Shown: positions 1-8,285 of the stretch, one piece after another
Layout of the letters: each line of letters opens with the position of its first letter
Numbering within the stretch: position 1 is the first letter of the stretch
Assembly (NCBI GenBank): GCA_016715945.1
Contig: JADJXJ010000001.1
Location: 186,001 to 250,000 of the forward strand
Length of the DNA: 64,000 nucleotides
Direction of reading: 5' to 3'
From: Bacteroidota bacterium
GTDB lineage: Bacteria > Bacteroidota > Bacteroidia > Bacteroidales > F082
The notes under the pieces: generated by a model
Told to the model about the DNA's origin: nothing
Databases searched by the model: none
The model's input: only the letters and a program-made list of their open reading frames with translations
Program-made: the position numbers and the translations under genes

Positions 1-389
1 AGCCATTGCTCAGGCAGCAAAACGATACTGTTTACGTGGTAAACTTCTGGGCCACATGGTGTGCGCCATGTGTGAAGGAACTGCCTGATTTTGAGCGCTT
101 AAATCAGAAATATCACCGTAATAAGTTCAGGATGATACTGGTTAGCCTCGATTTCAACCGGCAAAAGGAAAGTCGCCTGTTGCCTTTTGTGGAGCAGCAC
201 AAACTGAAAGCCGAGGTGATTCACCTCAATGCTCCTGATGCCAATGCCTGGATTGCCAAAGTCAATCCCGATTGGTCGGGGGCCATTCCTGCCACGCTCA
301 TATACAAAGGTAACAGGCAGGTATTTCGTGAAGGAAGCTATACCTTCGAAGAACTTGACCAAGTGGTTAAGCAACTCATCACCAAATAA
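1..389 (+). CDS. TlpA-like thioredoxin domain protein, 3' part only
   Basis: This is the C-terminal part of a thiol-disulfide oxidoreductase; the frame is open from the first complete codon at base 3, so the true start lies left of the window. The motif FWATWCAPC about 20 residues into the visible part is the thioredoxin active site (WCxxC), followed by the usual beta-alpha-beta pattern and a cis-proline segment (SGAIPATLIY). In Bacteroidota such domains usually sit in the periplasm on lipoproteins or membrane anchors and reduce cytochrome c apoproteins or other exported proteins; the anchor cannot be seen here. It lies 12 bp upstream of a second thioredoxin-fold gene, so the two are probably co-transcribed. 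Family call secure, exact role unknown. Confidence 0.85.
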   Translation, partial: PLLRQQNDTVYVVNFWATWCAPCVKELPDFERLNQKYHRNKFRMILVSLDFNRQKESRLLPFVEQHKLKAEVIHLNAPDANAWIAKVNPDWSGAIPATLIYKGNRQVFREGSYTFEELDQVVKQLITK

Positions 390-401
390 ATACACTGAAC
401 A

Positions 402-1004
402 ATGAAAAAAATCACACTCATTTTCTCTATGCTGGCCCTGTCGGTTGCACTCATGGCCCAGGGCTATAAGGTGGGCGATAAAGCTGCCGATTTCAGGCTC
501 CGCAATGTGGACGGACGTATGGTTTCGATGGCGGATTATCCTGATGCAAAAGGATTTATCGTGATTTTCACCTGCAACCATTGTCCCTATTCCGTTGCCT
601 ATGAAGATCGGAAGATCGAACTGCACAACAAGTTTGCACCCATGGGATATCCTGTGATTGCGATCAATCCCAACGACAGCATCGCCCAGCCGCAGGACAG
701 CTATTCAAAAATGCAGATCAGGGCAAAGGAAAAGAACTTTCCTTACCCTTACCTGCTCGATGCGGAACAGACTGTGTACAAGGAATATGGAGCCACCCGC
801 ACGCCCCACGTGTTTTTGCTTCAGCGCCAGGATGCTGATCTGATTGTGCGCTATATCGGAGCTATCGACAACAATCACGAAGATGCCACTAAGGCAGATA
901 AGAAATATGTGGAGAGCGCCATCGAAGCCATTGAGCAGGGCAAAAGTCCTGATCCAGACTTCACACGTGCCATCGGATGCACCATCAAAGTGAGAAAATC
1001 CTGA
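402..1004 (+). CDS. Secreted thioredoxin-fold (redoxin/AhpC-TSA type) protein
   Basis: A 200-residue exported protein with a signal peptide (residues 1-19, hydrophobic core SMLALSVALMA, cleavage near AQG). The redoxin fold starts at GYKVGDKAADFRLRN and contains a peroxiredoxin-like active site FTCNHCPYS (residues 51-59) with a CxxC pair, then the cis-Pro segment RTPHVFLL. The C-terminal GCTIK tail is typical of the redoxin-domain thioredoxin family found in many bacteria, whose substrate is not established. The start at 402 gives a full signal peptide and follows the upstream thioredoxin gene by 12 bp, consistent with an operon. It ends before a strong terminator at 1027-1058. Confidence 0.85.
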   Translation: MKKITLIFSMLALSVALMAQGYKVGDKAADFRLRNVDGRMVSMADYPDAKGFIVIFTCNHCPYSVAYEDRKIELHNKFAPMGYPVIAINPNDSIAQPQDSYSKMQIRAKEKNFPYPYLLDAEQTVYKEYGATRTPHVFLLQRQDADLIVRYIGAIDNNHEDATKADKKYVESAIEAIEQGKSPDPDFTRAIGCTIKVRKS

Positions 1005-1026
1005 TTTAAAGCATAGAAGAAAAGAC

Positions 1027-1058
1027 AAAAGCAAGCGGCACGGCCGTTTGCTTTTTTG
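1027..1058 (+). terminator. Rho-independent terminator after the redoxin gene
   Basis: A 13-bp stem (AAAAGCAAGCGGC, loop ACG, GCCGTTTGCTTTT with one G-T pair) is followed by a T-rich tract. It closes the thioredoxin pair and separates it from the peptidase gene. Confidence 0.85.
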
Positions 1059-1104
1059 TTTTGTCCGCTTTCATGCATGCGGCACACAACAAAAAATAAG
1101 GGTT

Positions 1105-1112
1105 TAACTTTG
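1105..1112 (+). promoter_or_regulatory. Candidate Bacteroidota -7 box for the M3 peptidase gene
   Basis: TAACTTTG matches the Bacteroidota -7 consensus TAnnTTTG and lies 26 bp before the ATG at 1139, downstream of the preceding terminator. No clear TTTG -33 box is visible, so this rests on position and the -7 match only. Confidence 0.45.
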
Positions 1113-1138
1113 GCTGCCGAATCAAAAACCAGAAACTG

Positions 1139-3247
1139 ATGTTCAGAAACTTCATGCTGGCAGCCGTGGTCATCCTGGTTGCAACATCTTGTAAAACAAA
1201 ACAAAAAGAAGCCCGAATGAATCCGTTCATGCAGCCTTACGAAACGCCTTATGGCATACCGCCTTTCGAGCAGATTCAGCTATCCGACTATCTGCCTGCA
1301 TTCGAAGCTGGTATGGCTGCGCAAAAGGCCGAAGTGGATGAAATCGCAAATAATCCCGAGCCACCCACATTTGCCAACACCGTCGAAGCGCTCGAGCGCA
1401 GTGGCGCTTTACTGACCAGGGTAAGCGACGTGTTTTTCAACCTGAACTCCTCACTAACCAGCGACTCCATGCAGGCCCTTGCTAAGGAGATTTCGCCCAG
1501 GTTGTCGGCACATAACGACGACATCATGCTCAACCAGAAGCTGTTCGAGCGGGTAAAGGTGCTGCACGACCAGATGGATCAGCTCAGCCTGAACTCCGAA
1601 CAGCGCATGTTGCTCGACAAATTGTACAAGCGTTTTGTAAGAGGTGGCGCCCTGCTCAATGATGAGCAAAAAGAACAGCTCAGGAAGATTAACGAGGAAC
1701 TTTCGCTGCTCTCGCTTCAGTTTGGCGATAATGTGCTGGCCGAAAACAACAGGTTCAAATATTTTGTGGACGACATCAGCGAACTGGCCGGCTTGCCTGA
1801 GTCGTTTATCAACAGCGCGGCCGAGGCCGCTGCAGCTGAGGGAAAGGCCGGCCAATGGCTGCTTACCCTGCACAAACCCAGCCTGATACCTGTGTTGCAA
1901 TATGCACACAACAGGGCGCTGCGCGAGAAGATGTTCAAAGGCTACATCATGCGCGGCGACAATGACGATGAATTCGACAACAAGAAGCTCGTATTGCGTT
2001 CGGTTGAACTGCGTATCCGGAAGGCACAGTTGCTGGGATATCCTAACCATGCCGCCTTTGTGCTCGACCAATCCATGGCCAAAACGCCCGATGCAGTGAT
2101 GAACTTTGTGGCCGAGCTTTCGCGCGATGCCATGCCAATGGCGCGCAAGGAAGCCGAGGAGCTGCAAAAAATGATCTATAAAACCGGTGGCAACTTCAAG
2201 CTTGAGCCCTGGGACTGGTGGTATTATGCCGAAATGGTTCGCAAGGAAAGGTACGACCTCGATGAGAATGCCCTCAGGCCATATTTCAAGCTCGAGAACG
2301 TGCGCGATGGTGTTTTTGCGCTTGCCGGTAAACTTTATGGCCTCAGGTTCGATGCACGCAACGACCTTCCCAAATATCACCCCGATGTGGAAGTGTATGA
2401 AGTGACCGAGGCCGATGGCCGCCATGTCGGCATTCTTTATATGGACTACTTTCCGCGTCCGTCAAAATCGGGTGGCGCATGGATGAGCAACTTCCGCGAA
2501 CAAAGTATCCGTGATGGAGAATTTGTGCATCCGATTGTAACCACCTGCTACAACTTCACCCCACCCTCGTCGGGCATGCCTGCCTTGCTGAGCTGGGACG
2601 AAGTGGAAACCTTGTTCCACGAGATGGGACATGCCCTGCATGGCCTGCTGGCCAACACTACCTATGCCTCGCTCAGCGGCACCAACGTGCCCCGCGACTT
2701 TGTGGAGCTGCCCTCCCAGATCATGGAAAACTGGGCATCGGAACCTGAGGTGCTGGCCCTGTATGCATTTCACTACGAAACCGGAGAGCTTATCCCTCAG
2801 GAACTTGTGGAAAAGATGCAACGCAGCGGAAAGTTCAATCAGGGTTTTGCCATGGCCGAATACCTGGCTGCATCGCAGCTCGATATGGACTGGCATGTGC
2901 TTGAGGGCGATGTGCCTCAGGATGTGGATGCTTTTGAAGCTGTTTCGGTGAAAAAGTCAGGTTTGATCCCCCAGATTGTGCCGCGTTACCGCAGCACCTA
3001 CTTCAGTCATATCTTTTCAGGTGGTTATTCTGCCGGGTATTACAGCTACCTCTGGGCCGAAGTGCTCGACTCCGATGCCTTTGAAGCATTTAAGGAAAAC
3101 GGCCTGTTCGACCAGGCCACAGCAAGCCGTTTCCGTACCTGGGTGCTCGAAAAAGGCGGCACGGTCGATCCCATGGAACTCTATGTGGCCTTCCGTGGCA
3201 AGCAGCCCGACCGCAAAGCCCTGCTTAAAAAGAGGGGAATACTCTGA
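1139..3247 (+). CDS. M3-family oligopeptidase (peptidyl-dipeptidase Dcp/OpdA type), lipoprotein
   Basis: A 702-residue zinc metallopeptidase of the M3 (thimet oligopeptidase/Dcp) family, the usual length for Dcp. The HExxH motif is FHEMGHALHG with zinc ligands His494 and His498 and catalytic Glu495; the downstream PSQIMENW segment holds the third zinc ligand Glu. C-terminal SGGYSAGYYSYLWAEV is the substrate-binding tyrosine/glycine region characteristic of M3 enzymes. The N-terminus (MFRNFMLAAVVILVATSC) is a lipoprotein signal with lipobox Cys18, so the enzyme is probably anchored in the periplasm or outer membrane, where it would trim short oligopeptides for uptake. It is monocistronic: terminators lie on both sides. 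Family certain; cleavage specificity (dipeptidyl versus endo) not decidable from sequence. Confidence 0.93.
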   Translation: MFRNFMLAAVVILVATSCKTKQKEARMNPFMQPYETPYGIPPFEQIQLSDYLPAFEAGMAAQKAEVDEIANNPEPPTFANTVEALERSGALLTRVSDVFFNLNSSLTSDSMQALAKEISPRLSAHNDDIMLNQKLFERVKVLHDQMDQLSLNSEQRMLLDKLYKRFVRGGALLNDEQKEQLRKINEELSLLSLQFGDNVLAENNRFKYFVDDISELAGLPESFINSAAEAAAAEGKAGQWLLTLHKPSLIPVLQYAHNRALREKMFKGYIMRGDNDDEFDNKKLVLRSVELRIRKAQLLGYPNHAAFVLDQSMAKTPDAVMNFVAELSRDAMPMARKEAEELQKMIYKTGGNFKLEPWDWWYYAEMVRKERYDLDENALRPYFKLENVRDGVFALAGKLYGLRFDARNDLPKYHPDVEVYEVTEADGRHVGILYMDYFPRPSKSGGAWMSNFREQSIRDGEFVHPIVTTCYNFTPPSSGMPALLSWDEVETLFHEMGHALHGLLANTTYASLSGTNVPRDFVELPSQIMENWASEPEVLALYAFHYETGELIPQELVEKMQRSGKFNQGFAMAEYLAASQLDMDWHVLEGDVPQDVDAFEAVSVKKSGLIPQIVPRYRSTYFSHIFSGGYSAGYYSYLWAEVLDSDAFEAFKENGLFDQATASRFRTWVLEKGGTVDPMELYVAFRGKQPDRKALLKKRGIL

Positions 3248-3258
3248 TATTCAAAAAT

Positions 3259-3289
3259 AAAAAGCCGGCGTTCAAGCCGGCTTTTTTTA
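3259..3289 (+). terminator. Rho-independent terminator after the M3 peptidase
   Basis: Stem AAAAGCCGGC / GCCGGCTTTT with loop GTTCAA followed by a T run. The flanking A tract means it may also stop transcripts of the convergent small gene at 3306-3509. Confidence 0.9.
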
Positions 3290-3305
3290 TATAGGTTAGA
3301 AAAAC

Positions 3306-3509
3306 TTATTCTTCGTCTTCGTCGTCAAACGATTCGTCGTCATCAAACCTGAACAGGTCGAAGTCCTCGGCCTCGTCTTCTTCGCTGTAAGCGTCGTAAA
3401 CCGTGGGCTTTCGATCGCGCTTGGCAATCATTTTCTTCACAGGTTTGCGGATAAACTCGTCGTTTTCGGGGAGGTCGTGCCGACGTGTTTTTTTCTTTAC
3501 CGGTTTCAT
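3306..3509 (-). CDS. Small charged hypothetical protein (basic head, acidic tail)
   Basis: A 67-residue protein whose N-terminal half is strongly basic (MKPVKKKTRRHDL, RKPVKKMIAKRDRK) and whose C-terminal third is almost entirely acidic and aromatic (EEDEAEDFDLFRFDDDES). No signal peptide, membrane segment or known motif is visible. The composition bias is sustained and the frame is closed by a terminator at its 3' side, which argues for a real gene. Function unknown; a dipolar tail like this could bind nucleic acid or a basic protein partner, but that is a guess. Confidence 0.6.
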   Translation of the reverse strand: MKPVKKKTRRHDLPENDEFIRKPVKKMIAKRDRKPTVYDAYSEEDEAEDFDLFRFDDDESFDDEDEE

Positions 3510-3820
3510 GTCACAAAGTGTTACGTGATTGGTTTAGATTTAGTTATGAAATTGATTTGATTTAAGGGATTTCTGTTGTGCGCGCATTTGCCATGGGGTG
3601 GCAAAATGTATCGAAATATATGGCAGCTTATATGTTGACTTTTTAACTTATTGTTTAACTGATGATTCGGTGTTTCTTCTGTTCAAATCGGTGCAATTTT
3701 AATGTTTTTTGTTTTTCACAACATCGGCCATTGAAAAAAAATCTTTAAGGCAACACTCGGTATGGATTTCTGCTTTGGCGGGCAACGCATTGCATGCCGC
3801 CATAAGCCTATCTTTGCAGC
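3510..3820. other. AT-rich intergenic region between divergent genes
   Basis: This 311-bp gap separates the small minus-strand gene from rnpA. It is AT-rich with several T runs. Apart from the -7 box just before rnpA I see no RNA gene, repeat or reading frame that I would support. rpmH (L34), the common upstream neighbour of rnpA in other phyla, is absent here. Confidence 0.6.
3809..3816 (+). promoter_or_regulatory. -7 box very close to the rnpA start codon
   Basis: TATCTTTG matches TAnnTTTG and ends only 4 bp before the rnpA ATG at 3821. If it is used, the transcript would be leaderless or nearly so. No TTTG at the expected -33 distance, though a TTG lies 16 bp upstream. Confidence 0.4.
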
Positions 3821-4234
3821 ATGAACAAACAGCATCAGATTCCGGCCGGGGAGGGGCTGCCTCGTGCGCACATCCTGAGGGGACGCTCAGCAGTGATGCA
3901 GCTTTTCGGAAATGGAAATTCTTTTGCTGTGCCGCCTGTGAGGGTGGTTTACCGTTGGCATGACGAGCAAGCTGATGTGCCTGTTCAGGTGATGTTTACC
4001 ATTTCCAAACGCAGTTTTAGAAAGGCCTCGCACCGCAACCGGATACGCCGGCTGATGCGTGAAGCATGGAGGCGTCACAGCAATAGAGTCTGGGAACTTG
4101 CCCAGAAGCGTCAGAAAAACCTGCATGTGGCACTCATCTATTCCCGCCAGGATATGCCGGCCTATGCTGCGCTTGAAAGCAAAATAATTCAGGCAATACA
4201 TCGTTTAACCAGATCCGATGAAGCATCTGATTAA
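3821..4234 (+). CDS. rnpA: Ribonuclease P protein component
   Basis: The 137-residue protein subunit of RNase P, which helps the catalytic RNA bind and cleave pre-tRNA 5' leaders. The diagnostic RNR motif is present (ISKRSFRKASHRNRIRRLM, R72-N73-R74), followed by the basic helix REAWRRH. Length is within the usual 110-140 range. The ATG at 3821 was chosen because it follows a -7 box and gives a normal N-terminus; an upstream frame beginning at 3709 is in a different phase. It overlaps yidD by 17 bp, a pairing widely conserved in bacteria and linked to membrane protein insertion. Confidence 0.95.
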   Translation: MNKQHQIPAGEGLPRAHILRGRSAVMQLFGNGNSFAVPPVRVVYRWHDEQADVPVQVMFTISKRSFRKASHRNRIRRLMREAWRRHSNRVWELAQKRQKNLHVALIYSRQDMPAYAALESKIIQAIHRLTRSDEASD

Positions 4235-4448
4235 CATACCCACTTATCTGGCTATCCTGTTGGTGAGGCTATACCAATATACTTTGTCGCCCTATCTGGG
4301 GCGCTCCTGCCGGTATTATCCCACCTGTTCCAACTACAGCATCGAAGCCTTGAAAAAGCATGGCTTTCTGAAGGGGGGATGGTTGTCGGTCAAACGTATT
4401 GCTTCGTGCCACCCATGGGGTGGAAGTGGTTATGATCCTGTGCCTTAA
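4218..4448 (+). CDS. yidD: Membrane protein insertion efficiency factor YidD
   Basis: A 76-residue small protein with the YidD signature: an N-terminal amphipathic segment (LAILLVRLYQYTLSP), then CRYYPTCSNYSIEAL and the C-terminal CHPWGGSGYDPVP. YidD assists YidC/Sec-dependent insertion of inner-membrane proteins. Three conserved cysteines are visible. It overlaps the end of rnpA and is followed 20 bp later by the S41 peptidase gene, so translation is probably coupled with rnpA. Confidence 0.95.
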   Translation: MKHLINIPTYLAILLVRLYQYTLSPYLGRSCRYYPTCSNYSIEALKKHGFLKGGWLSVKRIASCHPWGGSGYDPVP

Positions 4449-4468
4449 TACAATAAACTGACAGTTGC

Positions 4469-6121
4469 ATGAAACACTTTTGCTATCTGATTGTCTTCCT
4501 GTTGCTTCCGTTTTTCGGGGCAGATGCACTTGTGGCACAAAGCCGCAACAACTTTGAAATCTCAAAGAGCCTTGAGATTTACAACAGCATCCTGAAGGAG
4601 CTCAATATAAACTATGTGGACGAGATCAATCCCTCTAAACTCAACGAGGCTGCTATCAATGCCATGTTGCAGGAGCTCGACCCTTACACAGTTTTTGTGC
4701 CCGAATCGCAGATTGAGGACCTCCGGCTGATGACCACGGGAGAATACGGTGGCATTGGCTCGCTCATTCAGCAGAGTGGCGAGTATGTCATCATTTCAGA
4801 ACCTTACGAAGGTTTCCCGGCGCAGAAGGCCGGGTTGATTCCGGGTGATAAAATACTAGAGGTCAATGGTGTGGATATGAAAGGGCGTCCCTCGTCGGAG
4901 GTAAGCGAATTGCTTAAAGGTGCACCTGGTTCCACCCTGCGCCTGCGCATTGGCCGCGAAGGGGAAGAATTGCCCCTGGAGTTTGAACTCAAGCGGGAAA
5001 AGATTAAAATTGACAACATCCCTTATGCGACTGTTTTTCCTGGCGGAATAGGTTATCTCCGCCTGTCAGGCTTTACTCAGAAAGCTGCCGCCGAGGTGCG
5101 CGAAACCATCCTGAACCTCAAAAAGCAGCAGCCGCTCAAGGGCCTGATTATCGACCTGCGGGGCAACGGAGGAGGCTTGCTGAATGAAGCAGTGGATATT
5201 GCCGGACTTTTTGTGGAAAAAGGTGAGCTTATCGTCAGCACCAAAGGTAAGGCCCCGGAGCAAACCACTGTGCACCGCACCCGTACTGCCCCGCTCGAAC
5301 CCGACCTCCCGCTGGTGATACTGGTGAACGAAGGCAGTGCTTCGGCCAGCGAAATTGTTGCCGGAGCCATGCAAGACCTCGACCGGGGTCTGGTAATCGG
5401 CCAGAGAACATTTGGCAAAGGCCTGGTGCAGAATGTGGTGCCTCTTGTTTACAATACCCAGCTCAAGCTGACTATCGCGAAATACTACATTCCCAGCGGC
5501 AGGTGCATACAGGAGATCGACTACGCCCACAAAGACGAGAACGGCGGCCTTGTACCCGATTCGCTCCGCTCGACCTACAAAACCCGCAAAGGACGCCTGG
5601 TGTACGACTATGGCGGCATCATGCCGGATATCGTCATGGACCCTGTGGAATTCAGCCCCATCAGCTCTAGCCTGTTCACCGGCAACTACATCTTTAAGTT
5701 TGCCAACGAGTTTGCCCGCACCCACAGCCAGATCCCTCCTCCTGAAGAATTTGAAATCACAGATGAGATCTACAACGACTTTATCAATTTCACCCGCCGG
5801 AAAAACTTTGACTACACCACCCGGAGCGAAAAGCTGCTCGAAGAGCTGAAAAAGATAGCCGAACAGGAATCTTACCTTCAGGAGGTTGAACAACATATTG
5901 AGCAACTGCGAACTCAGTTCAACGCAATCAAGGAAAAAGATTTTCAGTTGCACCGCCGCGAGATTGAGCAGCTGCTCAGGGTGGAAATAGTTTCGCGATA
6001 CTACTATCAGAAAGGAAAGATTATCAGCGCTTTAAAGGATGATCCCGAGGTGAAGAAAGCCATTGAATTGCTTAGCAATCCTTCTGCATACCGCGCTGTT
6101 TTCGAAAGGGGCCGCATCTGA
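4469..6121 (+). CDS. S41-family C-terminal processing peptidase with PDZ domain
   Basis: A 550-residue exported serine protease of the CtpA/Prc family. Residues 1-24 form a signal peptide (LIVFLLLPFFGADALVAQ). A PDZ domain at about 85-170 (GEYGGIGSLI ... GLIPGDKILEVNG) presents substrate C-termini. The catalytic Ser-Lys dyad is Ser292 in NEGSASASEI and Lys317 in RTFGKGLVQ, 25 residues apart as in the D1-processing protease. A helical, charged C-terminal tail (about 440-535) is typical of Bacteroidota members. The protein should act in the periplasm, trimming or degrading proteins by C-terminal recognition. It lies between yidD and a polysaccharide polymerase-like gene, spaced 20 and 13 bp. 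Confidence 0.93.
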   Translation: MKHFCYLIVFLLLPFFGADALVAQSRNNFEISKSLEIYNSILKELNINYVDEINPSKLNEAAINAMLQELDPYTVFVPESQIEDLRLMTTGEYGGIGSLIQQSGEYVIISEPYEGFPAQKAGLIPGDKILEVNGVDMKGRPSSEVSELLKGAPGSTLRLRIGREGEELPLEFELKREKIKIDNIPYATVFPGGIGYLRLSGFTQKAAAEVRETILNLKKQQPLKGLIIDLRGNGGGLLNEAVDIAGLFVEKGELIVSTKGKAPEQTTVHRTRTAPLEPDLPLVILVNEGSASASEIVAGAMQDLDRGLVIGQRTFGKGLVQNVVPLVYNTQLKLTIAKYYIPSGRCIQEIDYAHKDENGGLVPDSLRSTYKTRKGRLVYDYGGIMPDIVMDPVEFSPISSSLFTGNYIFKFANEFARTHSQIPPPEEFEITDEIYNDFINFTRRKNFDYTTRSEKLLEELKKIAEQESYLQEVEQHIEQLRTQFNAIKEKDFQLHRREIEQLLRVEIVSRYYYQKGKIISALKDDPEVKKAIELLSNPSAYRAVFERGRI

Positions 6122-6134
6122 AAATCCGTTTTGC

Positions 6135-7742
6135 ATGCAGCGACCTGGCATTGACTGGTACTTTATAGTTTTGATCCTGCTGGCTTGCAGCATCCCCTTG
6201 TCGGAGTTCGGGATGTCGGTTGCACAGATTTTGCTGCTGCTGGTCTGGATTTTTTATGACCGGCCAACAACTACCGGATTCTGGACTTCAGTGGGGCGAA
6301 ACATCCGCCAAAGGTGGAGCGCTTTTCTCAGTAACAAAGCCGCTGTTGTCGCTGCTTCAGTTTTCCTTCTCCACATTGTTGGGTTGCTTTATACCTCCGA
6401 TATGGCCTATGCTTCCAAAGACCTTCGGATCAAGCTGCCGCTTTCGCTGCTTCCTTTGGTGCTCGGCTCAATGCCCCGGCTTTCGGAGAAGAAAACCAAT
6501 ACCCTCCTGCTATTTTTCGTAGCGGCGGTTTTTGCCGGCAGTTTGTTCAGCTTTGCGGCTTATTTAAAAGGAAACTTTACCGATATCCGTGAGATATCCC
6601 TGTTTATCAGTCCGGTTCGTTTCAGCCTTACCCTCGTGCTCTCCATCGTCATTTTGATTGTGATGGTGCTAAGGTACCGCAACATGCCCTGGTATATGTA
6701 TCTGGCTGCAATGGTGTTTTCGGTTTGGTTTTTCTACATCATCAATCTGCTTGAATCGGCTACCGGTTTTATCGCGCTTGTGGTCTTGCTTACCTTGCTG
6801 GCTTTTTGGCTTATCTGGCGGATCAGGCAAGCCGTGGTCAGGTGGTCGCTGCTGTTAATGGCTGTGCTCATTCCTGTTTCTGCTTTTGTGTTTGTTGCAC
6901 GAACCACAAAAGACGTCTCATCGCGGGCTCGCGTCAACCTGGAGCAGCTTGACCAGTTCACTTCCAGAGGCTATCCTTACCGGCACGATACCGTGCATTT
7001 TGGCGTGGAAGACGGAAAACACATCGGGCTATATCTGGCCGAAGCTGAGCTGGCTGATGCCTGGAACCAAAGAAGCAGTTACAACTTTTATGGGCAGGAC
7101 GAAGCCGGACAGCTTATCATGTACACCATCATACGATACATGACGTCCCTGGATTTGCGCAAAGATGCCGATGGTGTGGCCGCCCTAAGCCCGCAGGATA
7201 TCCGAAATATTGAAAAGGGGATTGCAAATGCCAATTATCTGCAACCCGGATTGCGCACACGCATCTCCAAGGCATTCATGGGTTACCAGAACATGAAATT
7301 TTTTGGCGATCCCAACCGAAGCAGCGATTTCCAGCGGATTGAATACCTCAAAGCTTCGTGGCATATCTTTAAAAACAATTTCCTGTTTGGGGTAGGTACA
7401 GGCGATGCCCCGGAGGCTTTCAGGCAGGCATATGATGAGCTGAATACCCCCTTGCAGGAAAAATTCAAATGGCGTGCACACAACCAGTTTGTATCGGTGC
7501 TCGTTGCCTTTGGAATTGTCGGGCTGATCTGGTTTGTTTTTGCGTTGATATACCCAGCACTAAAGCTCAGACGCTACCATGACCTTATTTACCTGATGTT
7601 CATCGTGTTGATGATAATGTCCATGTTCACCGAAGACACCCTGGAGTCGCAGCCCGGGGTCACATTGTTTGCTTTCTTTAATGCCTTTTTCCTGTTCACC
7701 GCTGCGCTCAATCCACACAACAGCCATCGCGGCAGGCAATAG
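6135..7742 (+). CDS. O-antigen ligase/polymerase-like (Wzy_C/WaaL) membrane protein
   Basis: A polytopic membrane protein of about 535 residues with roughly ten hydrophobic segments on both sides of a large extracytoplasmic region (about residues 265-435). The late motif KFKWRAHNQFVSVLVAFGIV contains the AHN-Q signature near the last membrane helices of Wzy_C/O-antigen ligase proteins; GVGTGD just upstream is also typical. Members polymerise or ligate lipid-linked polysaccharide at the periplasmic face. I chose ATG 6135 because the longer frame from 6063 would overlap the S41 gene by 59 bp and adds no membrane segment. There is no glycosyltransferase neighbour, so which glycan it serves is unknown. 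Confidence 0.82.
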   Translation: MQRPGIDWYFIVLILLACSIPLSEFGMSVAQILLLLVWIFYDRPTTTGFWTSVGRNIRQRWSAFLSNKAAVVAASVFLLHIVGLLYTSDMAYASKDLRIKLPLSLLPLVLGSMPRLSEKKTNTLLLFFVAAVFAGSLFSFAAYLKGNFTDIREISLFISPVRFSLTLVLSIVILIVMVLRYRNMPWYMYLAAMVFSVWFFYIINLLESATGFIALVVLLTLLAFWLIWRIRQAVVRWSLLLMAVLIPVSAFVFVARTTKDVSSRARVNLEQLDQFTSRGYPYRHDTVHFGVEDGKHIGLYLAEAELADAWNQRSSYNFYGQDEAGQLIMYTIIRYMTSLDLRKDADGVAALSPQDIRNIEKGIANANYLQPGLRTRISKAFMGYQNMKFFGDPNRSSDFQRIEYLKASWHIFKNNFLFGVGTGDAPEAFRQAYDELNTPLQEKFKWRAHNQFVSVLVAFGIVGLIWFVFALIYPALKLRRYHDLIYLMFIVLMIMSMFTEDTLESQPGVTLFAFFNAFFLFTAALNPHNSHRGRQ

Positions 7743-7753
7743 CGTGTTTTGTT

Positions 7754-7761
7754 TACATTTG
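7754..7761 (+). promoter_or_regulatory. Candidate internal -7 box before cdd
   Basis: TACATTTG fits TAnnTTTG and lies 20 bp before the cdd ATG at 7782. It could give an internal promoter within the long gene run; no convincing -33 box. Confidence 0.3.
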
Positions 7762-7781
7762 CAGGAGCAAATCATCTTGAC

Positions 7782-8285
7782 ATGGCCAAATCATCCATCG
7801 TGCTGGACTATCAATGGTTTTCCAGTCTAGAAGAGCTCCCGGCCGGGGACGCCCGTTTGCTTGCCATGGCGCACGAGGCAGCCACAAGGGCGTATGCCCC
7901 TTACAGTGGCTTCAGCGTAGGGGCTGCGGTGCTGCTTGACGATGGCACCGTCATTACCGGCAATAACCAGGAAAACGCGGCTTATCCTTCCGGTTTATGT
8001 GCCGAGCGGGTTGCACTTTTTTATGCCTCAGCATTGCATCCCGGTATGGGGGTTAAAGCCATTGCAATTACAGCAAAAAACAAGCAAAGTATCATTGATC
8101 AGCCTGTTACGCCATGCGGCGCTTGCAGACAGGTAATGGCCGAATACGAAAAGATGAGCAATCTCCCGATACGCGTCATCATGCAAGGACAGCAAGGGCC
8201 GGTGATGGTTATCGAATCGGTTGCCAGCCTTTTGCCTTTCACGTTTGCCAACGACTTTCTGTTCAACCATAAAAACACACCATGA
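7782..8285 (+). CDS. cdd: Cytidine deaminase
   Basis: A 167-residue cytosolic zinc enzyme that hydrolyses cytidine and deoxycytidine to uridine and deoxyuridine in pyrimidine salvage. The zinc site is SGLCAERVAL (Cys ligand and catalytic Glu) plus PCGACRQVM (two Cys ligands), the arrangement of homotetrameric CDAs. The substrate segment YAPYSGFSVGAAVL is also present. The ATG at 7782 is preferred over a TTG at 7749 because the latter overlaps the -7 box and adds non-conserved residues. The stop overlaps the next gene's start (ATGA), indicating translational coupling. Confidence 0.95.
   Translation: MAKSSIVLDYQWFSSLEELPAGDARLLAMAHEAATRAYAPYSGFSVGAAVLLDDGTVITGNNQENAAYPSGLCAERVALFYASALHPGMGVKAIAITAKNKQSIIDQPVTPCGACRQVMAEYEKMSNLPIRVIMQGQQGPVMVIESVASLLPFTFANDFLFNHKNTP

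Noticed and set aside
6063..6134. Longer start for the O-antigen-ligase-like gene
   Set aside because: Would overlap the S41 peptidase gene by 59 bp and adds no membrane or conserved sequence; ATG 6135 fits the spacing.
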